A DNA stretch of 64,000 nucleotides, taken from positions 310,001 to 374,000 of the forward strand of contig NZ_JAJAVQ010000001.1 of NCBI RefSeq assembly GCF_020531985.1, written 5' to 3'. The position numbers were made by a program, and so were the translations under genes. The notes under the pieces were generated by a model. It did no database searches. It was not told the origin of the DNA and saw nothing but the letters and a program-made list of their open reading frames with translations. Every line of letters starts with the position of its first letter. Positions within the stretch are counted from its first letter, which is position 1. This document shows, one piece after another, positions 43,934-54,081 of this stretch. The DNA is from Rheinheimera aquimaris. Its GTDB lineage: Bacteria > Pseudomonadota > Gammaproteobacteria > Enterobacterales > Alteromonadaceae.

Positions 43934-46423
43934 ATGACGAAGAAATCACTTTTGGCTGGCGCCATTGCAACAGCGCTATTTTCAGCGACAGCACTGGCTA
44001 GCCCGCCTTCTGATCCAGACAATGCCATTTTAGTCATGTTTAAACCTGGCGTATCAAAACAGGAACGACAGAACCTGATACATAAGCAGGGAGCAAGCCT
44101 GCGCCAGCTGGATGAACAAGGCCGTGACATGAAAATGCGCTATGTCGCTGATGGTCGTATTGTCAAAGTGCTGGTTCCCAAAGGAACGGATAAAGACACC
44201 TTGATCAAACGTTTATCTGTTCACCCTGCCGTAGCAGTTGCAGAGCCGGACTATCCTTTGCACGCACTGGCGACACCGGACGACCCTGACTTCGGGCAAC
44301 TATGGGGCCTGCTCAATACCGGGCAGAACAGCGGCACCGCCGGTGCTGATATCAAAGCGACGGATGCCTGGGATATTTCTACCGGCAGTCACGAGGTCGT
44401 TATTGGCGTTATCGACTCTGGTATGGACTACAACCATCCTGACTTGCTCGATAACCGCTGGGTCAACCCAGGCGATTTACCGGGCAGTACTTATGGCTAT
44501 TCAACATTAAATGCTGAGTTAGATCCGATGGACAGCGACAGCCACGGCACCCACGTTGCCGGTACTATTGGCGCGTCAGGCAACAATGGTATTGGCGTTG
44601 CAGGCGTTAACTGGAGCGTCACGCTATTACCTTGCCAGTTTCTGGGACCAACCGGCGGCAGCACCGCCGGTGCGATCGAATGCATCAACTACTTTACCGA
44701 TTTAAAACTGAACCATGGCGTTAATGTAAAAGCGACAAATAACTCCTGGGGCGGTGGCTCCTACTCCGACACGTTAAGAGCAGCAATTGAATCGGGTGGT
44801 GATGCCGGTATTCTGTTTATCGCTGCAGCGGGTAATAGTGGTGTTGATGCTGACAGCACACCTATGTATCCGGCGGCCTATGACCTTGACACTATCGTCT
44901 CTGTCGCCTCGACAGATCGTAATGACCAGCTGTCAATTTTTACCAGCGGCGCCTCTAACTATGGTGCCGTATCGGTCGATCTGGGCGCACCGGGGTCAGC
45001 AATTCTATCTACAGTCCCAGGTGGCGGCTACGCCAGTTACTCGGGCACTTCTATGGCCTCTCCGCACGTTGCAGGTGCAGCAGCGCTACTGTGGTCGGTT
45101 AATCCTGATATTACGGCTTTGGAAATGAAGAGCATACTAATGGACTCAGGCGACAGCCTGTCTGCTCTGGAAGGTAAAACCGTATCAGGCAAACGACTAA
45201 ACCTGGCAAATGCTATGGTAGATGCAGACCCGACACCTTCATTCAGGTTAAGCATCACACCGAGAAATCAGCAGATCACCGCCGGTGAAAATGCGCAGTA
45301 TACTGTCGATATTGGCAATATCGCTGACTGGATGGGTGAAGTTGCCTTAACTGTTGATGTTGATCCGGCACTTGAAGGCGTAAGCTTATCAGCAGACACG
45401 GCAGAGCCTGGTCAAGCTGTCATGCTTAACATAAACACAACCGCCGAAACCGGCTGGGGCACATATCAGTTCACCGTTACCGGCACCGACACGGCAACCG
45501 GTGAACTGGTGAAGTCAGTTAATGCCAGCCTGGAGATTTTGCCGCAAGGGTTACAGGACTACCCATACAGTAACGACAATGCATCGCCAATTCCGGATAA
45601 CACACCTGAAGGCATCAGCAGCATTATCTCGGTCCCACAATCAGGCAGCCTGTTCGGCGTGAACGTCAGTGTTGACATCACCCATACCTGGCGTGGTGAT
45701 TTAATTGTTGTGCTGCGCTCGCCTGAGGGGACAGAGCACACATTACATAACCGTACCGGTGGCAGTGAAGACAACCTGGTGCAAAGCTGGCAACTTGACA
45801 GCTTTAATGGGGAAGAGATGCAAGGTGACTGGACACTGACGGTATCAGACAATGCTAATCTCGACACCGGGACGTTGAATAACTGGCAGTTAACGCTAAC
45901 AGCATTATCAGACGATACGCCACCGGAACCAGTAGCGCCTGTAGCGGCCTTCAGCTATGCCGCCTCCGGCCTGACAGTAAGCTTTACCGATATGTCGACC
46001 GACGCCAACAACAATATCAGCAGCTACAGCTGGGATTTTGGTGATGGTAATACCTCGCAGGATGCCAACCCACAGCATAGCTATGCTGAGCCCGGCAGTT
46101 ATCAGGTGAGTCTGACAGTCACCGACAGCACCAGCCTTACAGACACCAGCAGCCAAATGATTACGGTATCGGTCGACGATACTGAGCTTGAATTAACACT
46201 GCAACGCAAAGTCCGCACCCGCACCGGTTCAACAATTGTTGACCTGCGCTGGACAGGCACCGCCGAAGCTGTTGACGTGTACCGTGATGGTCAGCTGGTC
46301 GACACCACTGAGGATAATGGACGTTACCGCGACCGCTTTAACTCTATGGCAGAGACCGTAACCTATAAGATCTGTGTTGCAGGCACTGATACCTGTTCTG
46401 CCGAGCTGGACGTTAATTTCTAA
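43934..46423 (+). CDS. Secreted S8 subtilisin-like protease with P domain and PKD domain
   Basis: An 829-residue precursor. A signal peptide (to about residue 23) and a propeptide (to about 115, IKVLVPKGTDK-like core) precede the catalytic domain. The triad is D161 (VIDSGMD), H204 (SHGTHVAGT) and S373 (GTSMASPHVAGA). A proprotein-convertase P domain covers about 541-657 (VSVDITHTWRGDLIVVL), a PKD domain about 667-745 (YSWDFGDGNTS), and a final domain of about 80 residues (RKVRTRTGSTIVDLRW, VDVYRDG, YKICVAG) is a putative adhesion module. The ATG at 43934 follows GGGA. It is divergent from the curli operon and has its own terminator. Confidence 0.93.
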   Translation: MTKKSLLAGAIATALFSATALASPPSDPDNAILVMFKPGVSKQERQNLIHKQGASLRQLDEQGRDMKMRYVADGRIVKVLVPKGTDKDTLIKRLSVHPAVAVAEPDYPLHALATPDDPDFGQLWGLLNTGQNSGTAGADIKATDAWDISTGSHEVVIGVIDSGMDYNHPDLLDNRWVNPGDLPGSTYGYSTLNAELDPMDSDSHGTHVAGTIGASGNNGIGVAGVNWSVTLLPCQFLGPTGGSTAGAIECINYFTDLKLNHGVNVKATNNSWGGGSYSDTLRAAIESGGDAGILFIAAAGNSGVDADSTPMYPAAYDLDTIVSVASTDRNDQLSIFTSGASNYGAVSVDLGAPGSAILSTVPGGGYASYSGTSMASPHVAGAAALLWSVNPDITALEMKSILMDSGDSLSALEGKTVSGKRLNLANAMVDADPTPSFRLSITPRNQQITAGENAQYTVDIGNIADWMGEVALTVDVDPALEGVSLSADTAEPGQAVMLNINTTAETGWGTYQFTVTGTDTATGELVKSVNASLEILPQGLQDYPYSNDNASPIPDNTPEGISSIISVPQSGSLFGVNVSVDITHTWRGDLIVVLRSPEGTEHTLHNRTGGSEDNLVQSWQLDSFNGEEMQGDWTLTVSDNANLDTGTLNNWQLTLTALSDDTPPEPVAPVAAFSYAASGLTVSFTDMSTDANNNISSYSWDFGDGNTSQDANPQHSYAEPGSYQVSLTVTDSTSLTDTSSQMITVSVDDTELELTLQRKVRTRTGSTIVDLRWTGTAEAVDVYRDGQLVDTTEDNGRYRDRFNSMAETVTYKICVAGTDTCSAELDVNF

Positions 46424-46447
46424 GCTATACAGCTATCCTTTTGCTTT

Positions 46448-46471
46448 AAAGCGGCTTAGGCCGCTTTTTTT
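46448..46471 (+). terminator. Terminator after the subtilase gene
   Basis: AAAGCGGC and GCCGCTTT arms around TTAG, followed by a T-tract. Confidence 0.9.
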
Positions 46472-46578
46472 CTGGTTGCAGTTCTGTGTTACAGCGGTAC
46501 TATTAAGCCAATAGCCATCAGCAGTGGTACCGCAGCTTTTAGTACGGTAACCGTTGGCCAAAACACAAAGGAGTCATA

Positions 46579-47487
46579 GTGTTAGCACAGTTGCACCGCG
46601 TTGAGCAAAGCCTGAACCAGGTTATTCTGGGTAAACCTGAGCAGGTACGTCTGGCCCTATGCTGTTTGTTAGCTGAAGGCCACTTGCTGTTAGAAGACTT
46701 GCCCGGAATGGGCAAAACGACGCTGGCACATGCATTGGCAAACAGTCTTGGACTAAGCTACCGGCGTGTACAGTTTACCAATGACTTGTTGCCCGGTGAT
46801 CTTATCGGTATGAACATCTACGATACCCGGTCACAACAATTTCATTTTCAGGCCGGGCCGGTGTTCAGTCAGGTCTTGCTTGCCGATGAGATTAACCGCG
46901 CCAGCCCCAAAACCCAGAGCGCCCTGCTGGAAGCTATGGAGGAGAAGCAGGTGTCGGTTGATGGTGAAACCCGTAGTCTGCCCAAACCATTCTTTGTTAT
47001 TGCCACTCAGAATCCGTTATTTCATGCCGGTACCTCTGCCCTGCCAGAGTCACAACTTGACCGCTTTATGTTTCGCCTGTCGCTGGGTTTTCCAGACAAA
47101 CAAGCCGAACATCTGTTGTTGCAGTGCGATAGCAGCTCTTCTCGCCTGGAGCTACTGACTGAACAGTTAAGCTCTGAGCAGTTAAAACAATTGCAGGCAC
47201 AGGTGCCCAAAATTACCGCCTCAGATGCCCTGCTCGATTACCTGTTGTCGCTGGTGCATGCCAGCCGCCACCGCAGCGATATGCTGCCGTTATCCCCCAG
47301 AGCCTCTAAGGCGATACTACGCGCAGCAAAAGCCTTTGCACTGATTAATCAGCGTGAATTTGTCAGTGCATCAGATGTACAGCAGGTATTTCCTTATGTG
47401 GCCGAGCACCGCCTGGATCCTTCCTCAGCAGCGCAGGAAAGCAGATTAAGCCAGTTGTTACTGCAACAAACACCATGCCCAATCTGA
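46579..47487 (+). CDS. MoxR-family AAA+ ATPase
   Basis: A 302-residue ATPase. Walker A is GMGKTTLA near 50, Walker B LLADEINRASPKTQSALLEAMEE near 105, and sensor 1 is in FFVIATQNP. MoxR proteins act as chaperones, usually with a DUF58 partner and other cell-envelope proteins. The start is GTG at 46579, with AAAGGAG eight bases upstream. It overlaps the DUF58 gene by 13 bases, so the two are translationally coupled. Confidence 0.93.
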   Translation: MLAQLHRVEQSLNQVILGKPEQVRLALCCLLAEGHLLLEDLPGMGKTTLAHALANSLGLSYRRVQFTNDLLPGDLIGMNIYDTRSQQFHFQAGPVFSQVLLADEINRASPKTQSALLEAMEEKQVSVDGETRSLPKPFFVIATQNPLFHAGTSALPESQLDRFMFRLSLGFPDKQAEHLLLQCDSSSSRLELLTEQLSSEQLKQLQAQVPKITASDALLDYLLSLVHASRHRSDMLPLSPRASKAILRAAKAFALINQREFVSASDVQQVFPYVAEHRLDPSSAAQESRLSQLLLQQTPCPI

Positions 47488-48422
47488 ACTTAAAGTCGCG
47501 CTTGTATCCACATTACTGGCAGTTTATCGAGCGTTATCTTAATAAGCGCCAAAGCCCGGCTGACAAAGTTACGCTGGTACAAAAACTGATTTTCATTCTG
47601 CCAACGCGTTATGGCTGGTGGTTTCTGTTTCTAATCGGCTTGTTGTATTTGCTTGGCACCAACTATCAGAACAACCTGATCCTGCTGGTCAGTTATTTAC
47701 TGCTAAGTGTGTTTTTACTCAGCATAGTGTTGACCTACCAGAATCTTAGCGGTCTGACGGTGCAATGCCCAAGCAGCGCCGAGGGTTTTGCCACCGACAA
47801 AGTGCACCCAGTTATCAGCTTTAGCTCAGCCAAGATGCACTATATGCTGCAGCTAAACCTGATGCCGCATTATGACACCGTACAACTTACAGACACCTCA
47901 CAAAGCGCTACCCTAAGCCTGACAGTCGCAAAACGCGGTCGCTACCTGTTGCCTCGGTTGAAAATTACCAGCCAGTATCCACTGGGGTTATGGCGTGCCT
48001 GGAGCTATATCGCACTGCGTCAGCATTACTGGGTGTATCCGGTGCCCGATAGCAAAACCGCTTTACATCCGGCAGCGGATGAGCCTGCTGTTCCAGCAGG
48101 CAACAATATTGGCGATACGCTGACCAGCTACCGTAGTGGAGAAAGTATGCGACATATTGTCTGGAAGCGACTGCCGCAAAACCCGACCAACCCGGTGGTG
48201 CGTGAACACCATCAGCACAACATCACAGAGCCTGAGTGGGTCATCGTACAGCCGTTGTCTGGTGATGCACTCGAGCACGCTTTGTGCCGGGCTTGCCAGC
48301 AGTTGCTTACGCTGGAGAACGGTGGCAAGCACTACGGCCTGAAGCTGCCAACGGTGACAGTACCTCAGGCTCAGGGCGCATTACATCTACAGCGCTGCTT
48401 GCAGGAACTTGCTTTATGCTAG
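47475..48422 (+). CDS. DUF58 domain membrane protein
   Basis: A 315-residue protein. Two hydrophobic helices near residues 45-95 are followed by a DUF58 domain ending in YRSGESMRHIVWKRLPQ, the typical R-x-Y-x-x-G-(D/E)-x-x-R-x-I-x-W motif. DUF58 proteins have a von Willebrand-like fold and partner with MoxR. The exact role is unknown. It overlaps the transglutaminase gene by seven bases. Confidence 0.9.
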   Translation: MPNLNLKSRLYPHYWQFIERYLNKRQSPADKVTLVQKLIFILPTRYGWWFLFLIGLLYLLGTNYQNNLILLVSYLLLSVFLLSIVLTYQNLSGLTVQCPSSAEGFATDKVHPVISFSSAKMHYMLQLNLMPHYDTVQLTDTSQSATLSLTVAKRGRYLLPRLKITSQYPLGLWRAWSYIALRQHYWVYPVPDSKTALHPAADEPAVPAGNNIGDTLTSYRSGESMRHIVWKRLPQNPTNPVVREHHQHNITEPEWVIVQPLSGDALEHALCRACQQLLTLENGGKHYGLKLPTVTVPQAQGALHLQRCLQELALC

Positions 48423-50365
48423 AGCGCAAACCCTTACTACTCCTGTGGTCCGGTATTCAACTCAGCTTGCTGTTGCTGCTTAATCAGGCCTTTGCCTTAT
48501 GGGTCAGCGCCGTTTTCGCCGTGTTAATGCTGTACCGGCTGCTGACAGTATTTAAAGCCAGACGAGCGGTAAGCCTGGGGCTGGTTAATATCCTCGCCGG
48601 TGTTATTGCGCTGGCATTTTTTCTGCAGATAAAGCAATCCGGTGTACTGCATTTCATGTTGCAGATCCTATTGCTTGCCGCCACAGCGCGCTTGCTGGCA
48701 CTGCAACATTTATATGAAGCCCGCCAACTGGTGTGGGTGCATTATTTTCTTATCGCCAGCTGCTTTATTTTACATCAGGATATGTTCGTAGCCGTTATCG
48801 TTCTTAGCGTGTTGTTTGCAAATTTATACAGTCATTACCGGCTATTTTCGGTTGCGACGGCAAAAATTAACTGGCTCCAAACCGGCCGCGCCGCGCTGAT
48901 TATTCTGCCGCTGTGGCTTGGCATGTTTTTATTGTTTCCGCGCCTGCCACCGTTTTGGCAAATACCGAATACAAAAGCTGCCACGACAGGCTTAAGTGAC
49001 AGCCTGGATCCTGGCAGTATCGAACAGCTGGTGCAGGATGACAGCCCGGCGTTTAGGGTTGAGTTTACCAGTGCTTTACCCGCCCGCGAACAACTATACT
49101 GGCGCGCCAGATTGTACGAAGATTTTGACGGCAGAAGCTGGCAGGTTAACACATCGCGTCAGTATCAGCGGGGTAATCAGATCACGGCCAGCAATGAACT
49201 GAGCGTCAGTGCTAACTTAACAGACTACAGCATTATCGCCGAAGCCAGCCATCAACGGGGCTTATTCGCACTGGCCACGCCGGTATCAAGCAGCGACAAC
49301 GTATTTATCGCGCCGGGCGGCATGTTAAGCAGTCATAAGCCTGTCAGCCAGCGTGTCAGTTATCAGGTAAGCAGTGTGCTGGCCCCCGTTGTCGCTACAT
49401 CAGCCGAAGAGCAGTTAAATTTACGCCTGGCACCAGGCAACCCACAAACCAAGGCGTTTGCGACCAGGTTAAAACAACAGTATCCGGATACTGATAAGCT
49501 GGTTCAGGCCCTGGCAAGCTATTACAGCCAACAACCGTTTTTTTATAGCCTGACACCACCGCGCCTTGGCAGCAACAGCATAGATGCATTTTTGTTTGAC
49601 AGCCGAACCGGTTTTTGCAGCCACTACGCCTCGGCAACGGCAGTTATCCTGCGCCAGGCTGGTATTGCCGCACGGGTTGTCGGTGGTTATCAGGGCGGCA
49701 TTTGGTACCCCGAACAAGGCTATCTCGCTGTGCGCCAGCGCGAAGCACATGCCTGGGTCGAATATCTGCATCAGGGTGCCTGGCACAGGTTCGATCCGAC
49801 AGCTTTTGTCGCTCCTGAGCGCATTTTAAATAATTTGGACAGTATGCTACCGGAGCAGGAACGCGCACTGCTAAACAGTGGCTGGCGACAATTTAAACTG
49901 TTGCAGACGCTAAGACAGCAGTTTATGCATCTGGATTACTACTGGTCGGTTTGGGTGCTGGGGTTTAACGATAACGAACAGCGTGAATTATGGCGCAGTA
50001 TCCGCCGGCATTTGCATTTGCTGGGCTATACCCTGCTGCTGATATCCGTAATAGCAGTTGCTGCTTTGGCGCTATATCTTGCCCGGGCACGGCATGATAA
50101 AACTTTGCCGGCAGCTGCTAAGTTGCTGTACCAACATCTGGCTCCGCTACTCAGCACCAAACAGCCGCAGCAACCGGTTTCAGTGTTTTTGCAGGGCTGC
50201 ATGGCAAAGTACCCGCAATACAGCCCGCTGCTTAGTGATATTAAATCTTTATATGATAAAGCGTTATATCAAAATGATGCCTCAGCTTTGGCACAGCTTA
50301 AGGTTGAATTGAAACAGCATCGACGCCAATTACGACGGCTGCACCGGGCCATTAAGAATGCGTAG
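48416..50365 (+). CDS. TgpA-like transglutaminase, membrane-bound
   Basis: A 649-residue protein. Five or six helices fill residues 1 to about 185 (DUF3488), then a periplasmic transglutaminase-like domain, and a further helix near 545-565 leads to a C-terminal segment. The catalytic triad is C401 (GFCSHYA), H445 (AHAW) and D460 (FDPTAF). Related Pseudomonas TgpA is needed for viability. I start it at the ATG at 48416, which overlaps the DUF58 stop; a longer frame to 48284 runs through the DUF58 gene. It closes the MoxR-DUF58-TgpA operon. Confidence 0.92.
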   Translation: MLERKPLLLLWSGIQLSLLLLLNQAFALWVSAVFAVLMLYRLLTVFKARRAVSLGLVNILAGVIALAFFLQIKQSGVLHFMLQILLLAATARLLALQHLYEARQLVWVHYFLIASCFILHQDMFVAVIVLSVLFANLYSHYRLFSVATAKINWLQTGRAALIILPLWLGMFLLFPRLPPFWQIPNTKAATTGLSDSLDPGSIEQLVQDDSPAFRVEFTSALPAREQLYWRARLYEDFDGRSWQVNTSRQYQRGNQITASNELSVSANLTDYSIIAEASHQRGLFALATPVSSSDNVFIAPGGMLSSHKPVSQRVSYQVSSVLAPVVATSAEEQLNLRLAPGNPQTKAFATRLKQQYPDTDKLVQALASYYSQQPFFYSLTPPRLGSNSIDAFLFDSRTGFCSHYASATAVILRQAGIAARVVGGYQGGIWYPEQGYLAVRQREAHAWVEYLHQGAWHRFDPTAFVAPERILNNLDSMLPEQERALLNSGWRQFKLLQTLRQQFMHLDYYWSVWVLGFNDNEQRELWRSIRRHLHLLGYTLLLISVIAVAALALYLARARHDKTLPAAAKLLYQHLAPLLSTKQPQQPVSVFLQGCMAKYPQYSPLLSDIKSLYDKALYQNDASALAQLKVELKQHRRQLRRLHRAIKNA

Positions 50366-50578
50366 CGCGGTTTGCAGATGCTCCGCGCAGTGGATCCCAA
50401 GATCGGTCAGATAACCGCCGTCTTGCTGTGTCAGCAAGCCTTTTTCGTATAAACGCTGTATTGCACCTAACGTATCAGCATCCGCCGACTTATGTACTTT
50501 TATCCCTTCCATAGCGCTATCAAGATTAAACAGTGTTAACACCCGGATTTCTGCGTTCAGTTGTGGTGATATTGGCAT
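50330..50578 (-). CDS. TIGR02647 family protein
   Basis: An 82-residue protein with the family hallmarks FNLDSAMEGIKVH, IQRLYEKGLLTQ and GGYLTDLG. The family is conserved in gammaproteobacteria; it looks like a winged-helix-like DNA-binding fold, but the function is unknown. Its final 36 bases overlap the 3' end of the tgpA-like gene on the other strand. Confidence 0.85.
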   Translation of the reverse strand: MPISPQLNAEIRVLTLFNLDSAMEGIKVHKSADADTLGAIQRLYEKGLLTQQDGGYLTDLGIHCAEHLQTALRILNGPVQPS

Positions 50579-50658
50579 ATGACACTCCTGTTTTGTGTTA
50601 ATAACAACATAGCTGGCAGCTGGCTAAAAGCAACGTTATCTGCAAAATGCACAAATAA

Positions 50659-50686
50659 AAAAGCCCGGTATTGCGCCCGGGCTTTA
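50659..50686 (-). terminator. Terminator after the tricorn-like protease gene
   Basis: AAAGCCCGG and CCGGGCTTT arms enclose a short loop. The minus-strand transcript ends in a T-rich run (TTTTTTATTTG). Confidence 0.85.
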
Positions 50687-50705
50687 CACAGTTTCAGCGT
50701 GATAA

Positions 50706-53700
50706 TCAGTGACGAATATCCGCAGCAAAAGGCGTCGTTAAAGGCGCTGCCTTCAGCTCTGGCACCGGCTGCGCTTTTAGCTTCTGTTTAAGGTAAGCAA
50801 TGGCTTGCTCAAGTTGTGCATCTTTACCGTTAAAGCGCTCGAACGGCAGGTTGTCTACCTCGATATCCGGCGCTACGCCCACACCTTCAATAATCCAGCG
50901 GCCATCGATGGAAAATTGCGCAGTTTCCGCTACCCGCGCCATACCGTTGTCAGCCAGCCTGTTGCGTCCGGACAACCAGACGCCGGCACCGGCGGTGCGC
51001 TTGCCAATCAGGGGCCCAAGCCCTAACGCTTTAACACCGGCGGAGAAAGTTTCGCCATCTGAGTAGGTCAGCTGATCTGATAGCACCACTAAGTGCCCCC
51101 GAAAAGCCTGCTGCATATTGGTGTAAGCCCCACCCTGCGTTGGCTGCCAGAATGCCCAGGCACGACGCAGCAGCTTCTCTATAATCCAGCTGTCAATATT
51201 ACCGCCACGGTTACGCCTTACGTCGATAATCAGTCCCGGTTTGTCAAAATTGGCATAAAACTCACGGGCGAAACTGGCAATATCATTGGAACCCATCGCA
51301 TATAAATGCAGATAACCAAACTGACTGTCGCTGGCATCCGCGACCTTTTGCTGGTTTGCTGCGACCCAATCCTGGTAGCGTAGCTGATTATCCTGAGCTG
51401 TGCTTACCGGCTCGGCTACGGTTTGCCATTGTTTTTTACCACGTTTTAGCGTTAGCAAAACTTGTTTGCCTGCCTGATTACGCAGCGCCTGGGTAAGCGA
51501 AGGTACGTCGTTAACCGTTATGCCATTCACAGTAATCAGGGTATCACCTTCAGTTGCATTAACGCCCGGTCTGGCCAGAGGTGCTGCTTGTAGCGGAAGA
51601 TCGGTATCCGTGCGGTAGATATGGCGGATCACCAAGCCAGCGTTATCACTGTCAAACTCAGCGCCCAAACTGGCCGCCCGTGATGCAGTGCTATCGGTAC
51701 GATACTCGCCACCGCGTACCTGCGAATGCAAGGCATTCAGCTCGCCCATCATTTGGGCAAATACATCATCCAGCTCGTATCTGTCTGTCACCCGCTTTAG
51801 CAGTGGCTGGTATTTGGTTTTACTGGCGCTCCAGTCCAAGCCTCGCATACCTTTATCAAACAGAAAATCACGGTGCATACGCCAGGCGTCAGCAAACATC
51901 TGTTGCCACTCCTGTGCAGGGTCAATACTTAGCTGCCAGCTGCTGATATTCAGCTTAGCCTTCGCCAGCTCTTGCGGAGCCTTGGCGCCCGCCTCAACCA
52001 CGAACATATCTCCGGCACCATTCTCACTGTGCTTGCGCAGAAACAGTTTTTTACCGTTGGCTGCGAGCTGATAATCACTGACATCTTTCGCAAATACCTC
52101 TGCTTTCGCATCTGTCTGACTGAGTTCAATCTGCTTTAACACCGGTTTACTGCCTGCAGAGCTTGAGCTGTCCAGTACAAACAGTCGCTTGTCATTCAGC
52201 GCCAATTGCCGGTAGTTAGCCGCCTCTACCGGCACCTGCCACAACCGGCCAGCCAGCCCCTGCCAATCTACCAGCGTGCTCTTTTTGCTATTGCGGCTAT
52301 CTTTAGCTGCACTGTCATCGCAGCCATCGACTTCCTGCTTTGGCCGAAACGCAAAGCAAGCCTGTTGCTTCAGACTAACGGCAAAAATCTGGCTACGCCG
52401 GTCAAATAACGGCCCCAGATTGCGATCACCCCACGGATGCCCGGGCGTGGCACTAAACTGGCGGTTAGACAGAAAATATAACCAAAGGCCGTCCGGGCTG
52501 AATGCGGCAGAGTAAGCGTCATATTTATCTGAAGTGACCACAGCACTGTCGCCGGTACTTAGCTGATACAGCACCACTTTAGAACGGCTTTGATCCAACG
52601 GATTTAGGGTAAAAGACAGCAGCTTACTATCAGCAGACCAGCTGATGTCATCATAACCTGACAGCCCTACGCCACCGCTGTAAATCCTGGTATTGCGCCC
52701 GCTTGGCAGATGCAGTAGCCACATATCGCCATTTTTATCATCATGGGCCAGATAGTCACCGTCAGGCGATAACCTCAGTTGCCAGCGGTGCACGCTGCCA
52801 TCTTTCGTCAGCTGCCGGGCATTGTCAGAACCATCTGCTGCAAAACGCCAGATCTCGTTTTCACCACTGTGATCATTGATGGCATAGACCCATTTGCCAT
52901 CCTTTGATAGCACCGCCTCTCGCGACCGGCTGCCTTCAGGCGTGTTGATTTGCACCAAACGCTGCTTGCCCGGCATGGTCAGTACTATCTGGCTGCGGGC
53001 GGTGACCAACACTTTATCACTGTCATCCTGCTGGGCCTGATAATGCGCGGAGGTAAAGTACTGCAGTGGCTTGCTAATAATGCGTTCTCGCCGCTGTACT
53101 AAGTCTGACTGGATCTGCAGCGGCAGCGTACGGCTGTCACCGCTCTTAAGATTCAGCAGCTGTAAGTCTGCGCCCAGCTGGTACAATACCTGATCATTGG
53201 CAACACTGATGCGGCCAATACGCCAGTCTTTGTGAAAACTGTGCTGGGTAAAATCTTCACCGCCGGCAGCAACGGACCAGATGTTGCTGTTGCCATCGGC
53301 GTCACTGACAAAATACACCCGGCCCTGATAGTATACGGGCTGGCTGATACTGCCTTTGTGCCCTGCACTTAACAGCTTAGCTTCCTGTTTACTGCCAAGC
53401 TGCCAGCTCCACAACTCGCCCATAGCGCCGCCGCGGTAAACTTTAGTGTTATCCCCTGTCAGTTGCAGGCCAAAACGGCTGAAATACACAGTGCCGCTTT
53501 GCCCGTCAATACTGCCCGCTGACGCATCAGCCAGAGGCAAGGTTTCTGTTGCCAGGCTGTCAGGCTCAACAACTTTAAGCAGCCAGTAATTCGCCGGGCC
53601 AGCCGCACTGTCGGTAGCATACAAAATGCGCCCGTCAGCTAACCATTGCTGAATACGAACCCGGCTGTTTTCATAACTGATACGTTTGGCAACACCACCG

Positions 53701-53984
53701 GCGACTGGCATCAGGTAAATCTCACTGGCGCCATCATAGTCGGCAACAAAAGCCAGTTGTTTGCCGTCAGGTGACAACACCGGCTGGCTTTCCTCTGCCA
53801 GATGGCTGCTAAGGCGGCGCGCGGTCATATTATCCAGCGACGCCTGCCACAAATCACCTTCAGCAGTAAAAACGATTTGATCCTGTTGCAATACCGGTGA
53901 GCGGTAATAGCCCTGAACGGCATGCAAAGGTAATGCGAAAATGCCTAGTAAGGCAGTACTTAACAGGGAGTGATGCAGTTTCAT
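50706..53984 (-). CDS. Tricorn-type S41 protease with beta-propellers and PDZ domain
   Basis: A 1092-residue secreted or periplasmic protein with a signal peptide (MKLHHSLLSTALLGIFALPLHA). Residues about 25-330 and 340-690 form repeated TolB/WD40-like propeller blades (LSPDGKQLAFVADYDGASEIYLM and similar). A helical segment and a PDZ domain (GDTLITVNGITVNDV) precede the S41 core. The probable nucleophile is S975 in TYSDGETFSAG. Tricorn proteases degrade peptides entering through the propellers. I start it at the ATG at 53984 with GAGG upstream; an upstream frame to 54050 adds 22 residues and no signal. Confidence 0.9.
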   Translation of the reverse strand: MKLHHSLLSTALLGIFALPLHAVQGYYRSPVLQQDQIVFTAEGDLWQASLDNMTARRLSSHLAEESQPVLSPDGKQLAFVADYDGASEIYLMPVAGGVAKRISYENSRVRIQQWLADGRILYATDSAAGPANYWLLKVVEPDSLATETLPLADASAGSIDGQSGTVYFSRFGLQLTGDNTKVYRGGAMGELWSWQLGSKQEAKLLSAGHKGSISQPVYYQGRVYFVSDADGNSNIWSVAAGGEDFTQHSFHKDWRIGRISVANDQVLYQLGADLQLLNLKSGDSRTLPLQIQSDLVQRRERIISKPLQYFTSAHYQAQQDDSDKVLVTARSQIVLTMPGKQRLVQINTPEGSRSREAVLSKDGKWVYAINDHSGENEIWRFAADGSDNARQLTKDGSVHRWQLRLSPDGDYLAHDDKNGDMWLLHLPSGRNTRIYSGGVGLSGYDDISWSADSKLLSFTLNPLDQSRSKVVLYQLSTGDSAVVTSDKYDAYSAAFSPDGLWLYFLSNRQFSATPGHPWGDRNLGPLFDRRSQIFAVSLKQQACFAFRPKQEVDGCDDSAAKDSRNSKKSTLVDWQGLAGRLWQVPVEAANYRQLALNDKRLFVLDSSSSAGSKPVLKQIELSQTDAKAEVFAKDVSDYQLAANGKKLFLRKHSENGAGDMFVVEAGAKAPQELAKAKLNISSWQLSIDPAQEWQQMFADAWRMHRDFLFDKGMRGLDWSASKTKYQPLLKRVTDRYELDDVFAQMMGELNALHSQVRGGEYRTDSTASRAASLGAEFDSDNAGLVIRHIYRTDTDLPLQAAPLARPGVNATEGDTLITVNGITVNDVPSLTQALRNQAGKQVLLTLKRGKKQWQTVAEPVSTAQDNQLRYQDWVAANQQKVADASDSQFGYLHLYAMGSNDIASFAREFYANFDKPGLIIDVRRNRGGNIDSWIIEKLLRRAWAFWQPTQGGAYTNMQQAFRGHLVVLSDQLTYSDGETFSAGVKALGLGPLIGKRTAGAGVWLSGRNRLADNGMARVAETAQFSIDGRWIIEGVGVAPDIEVDNLPFERFNGKDAQLEQAIAYLKQKLKAQPVPELKAAPLTTPFAADIRH

Positions 53985-54081
53985 TCCGGCCTCGTTATTG
54001 TTGTTTATCAGCTGCCGCTTCAACTTAGCAGAAGCGGCAGACTGCACCAAACAAAAACGGCCAGCGGCAGGTATTTAGTGA

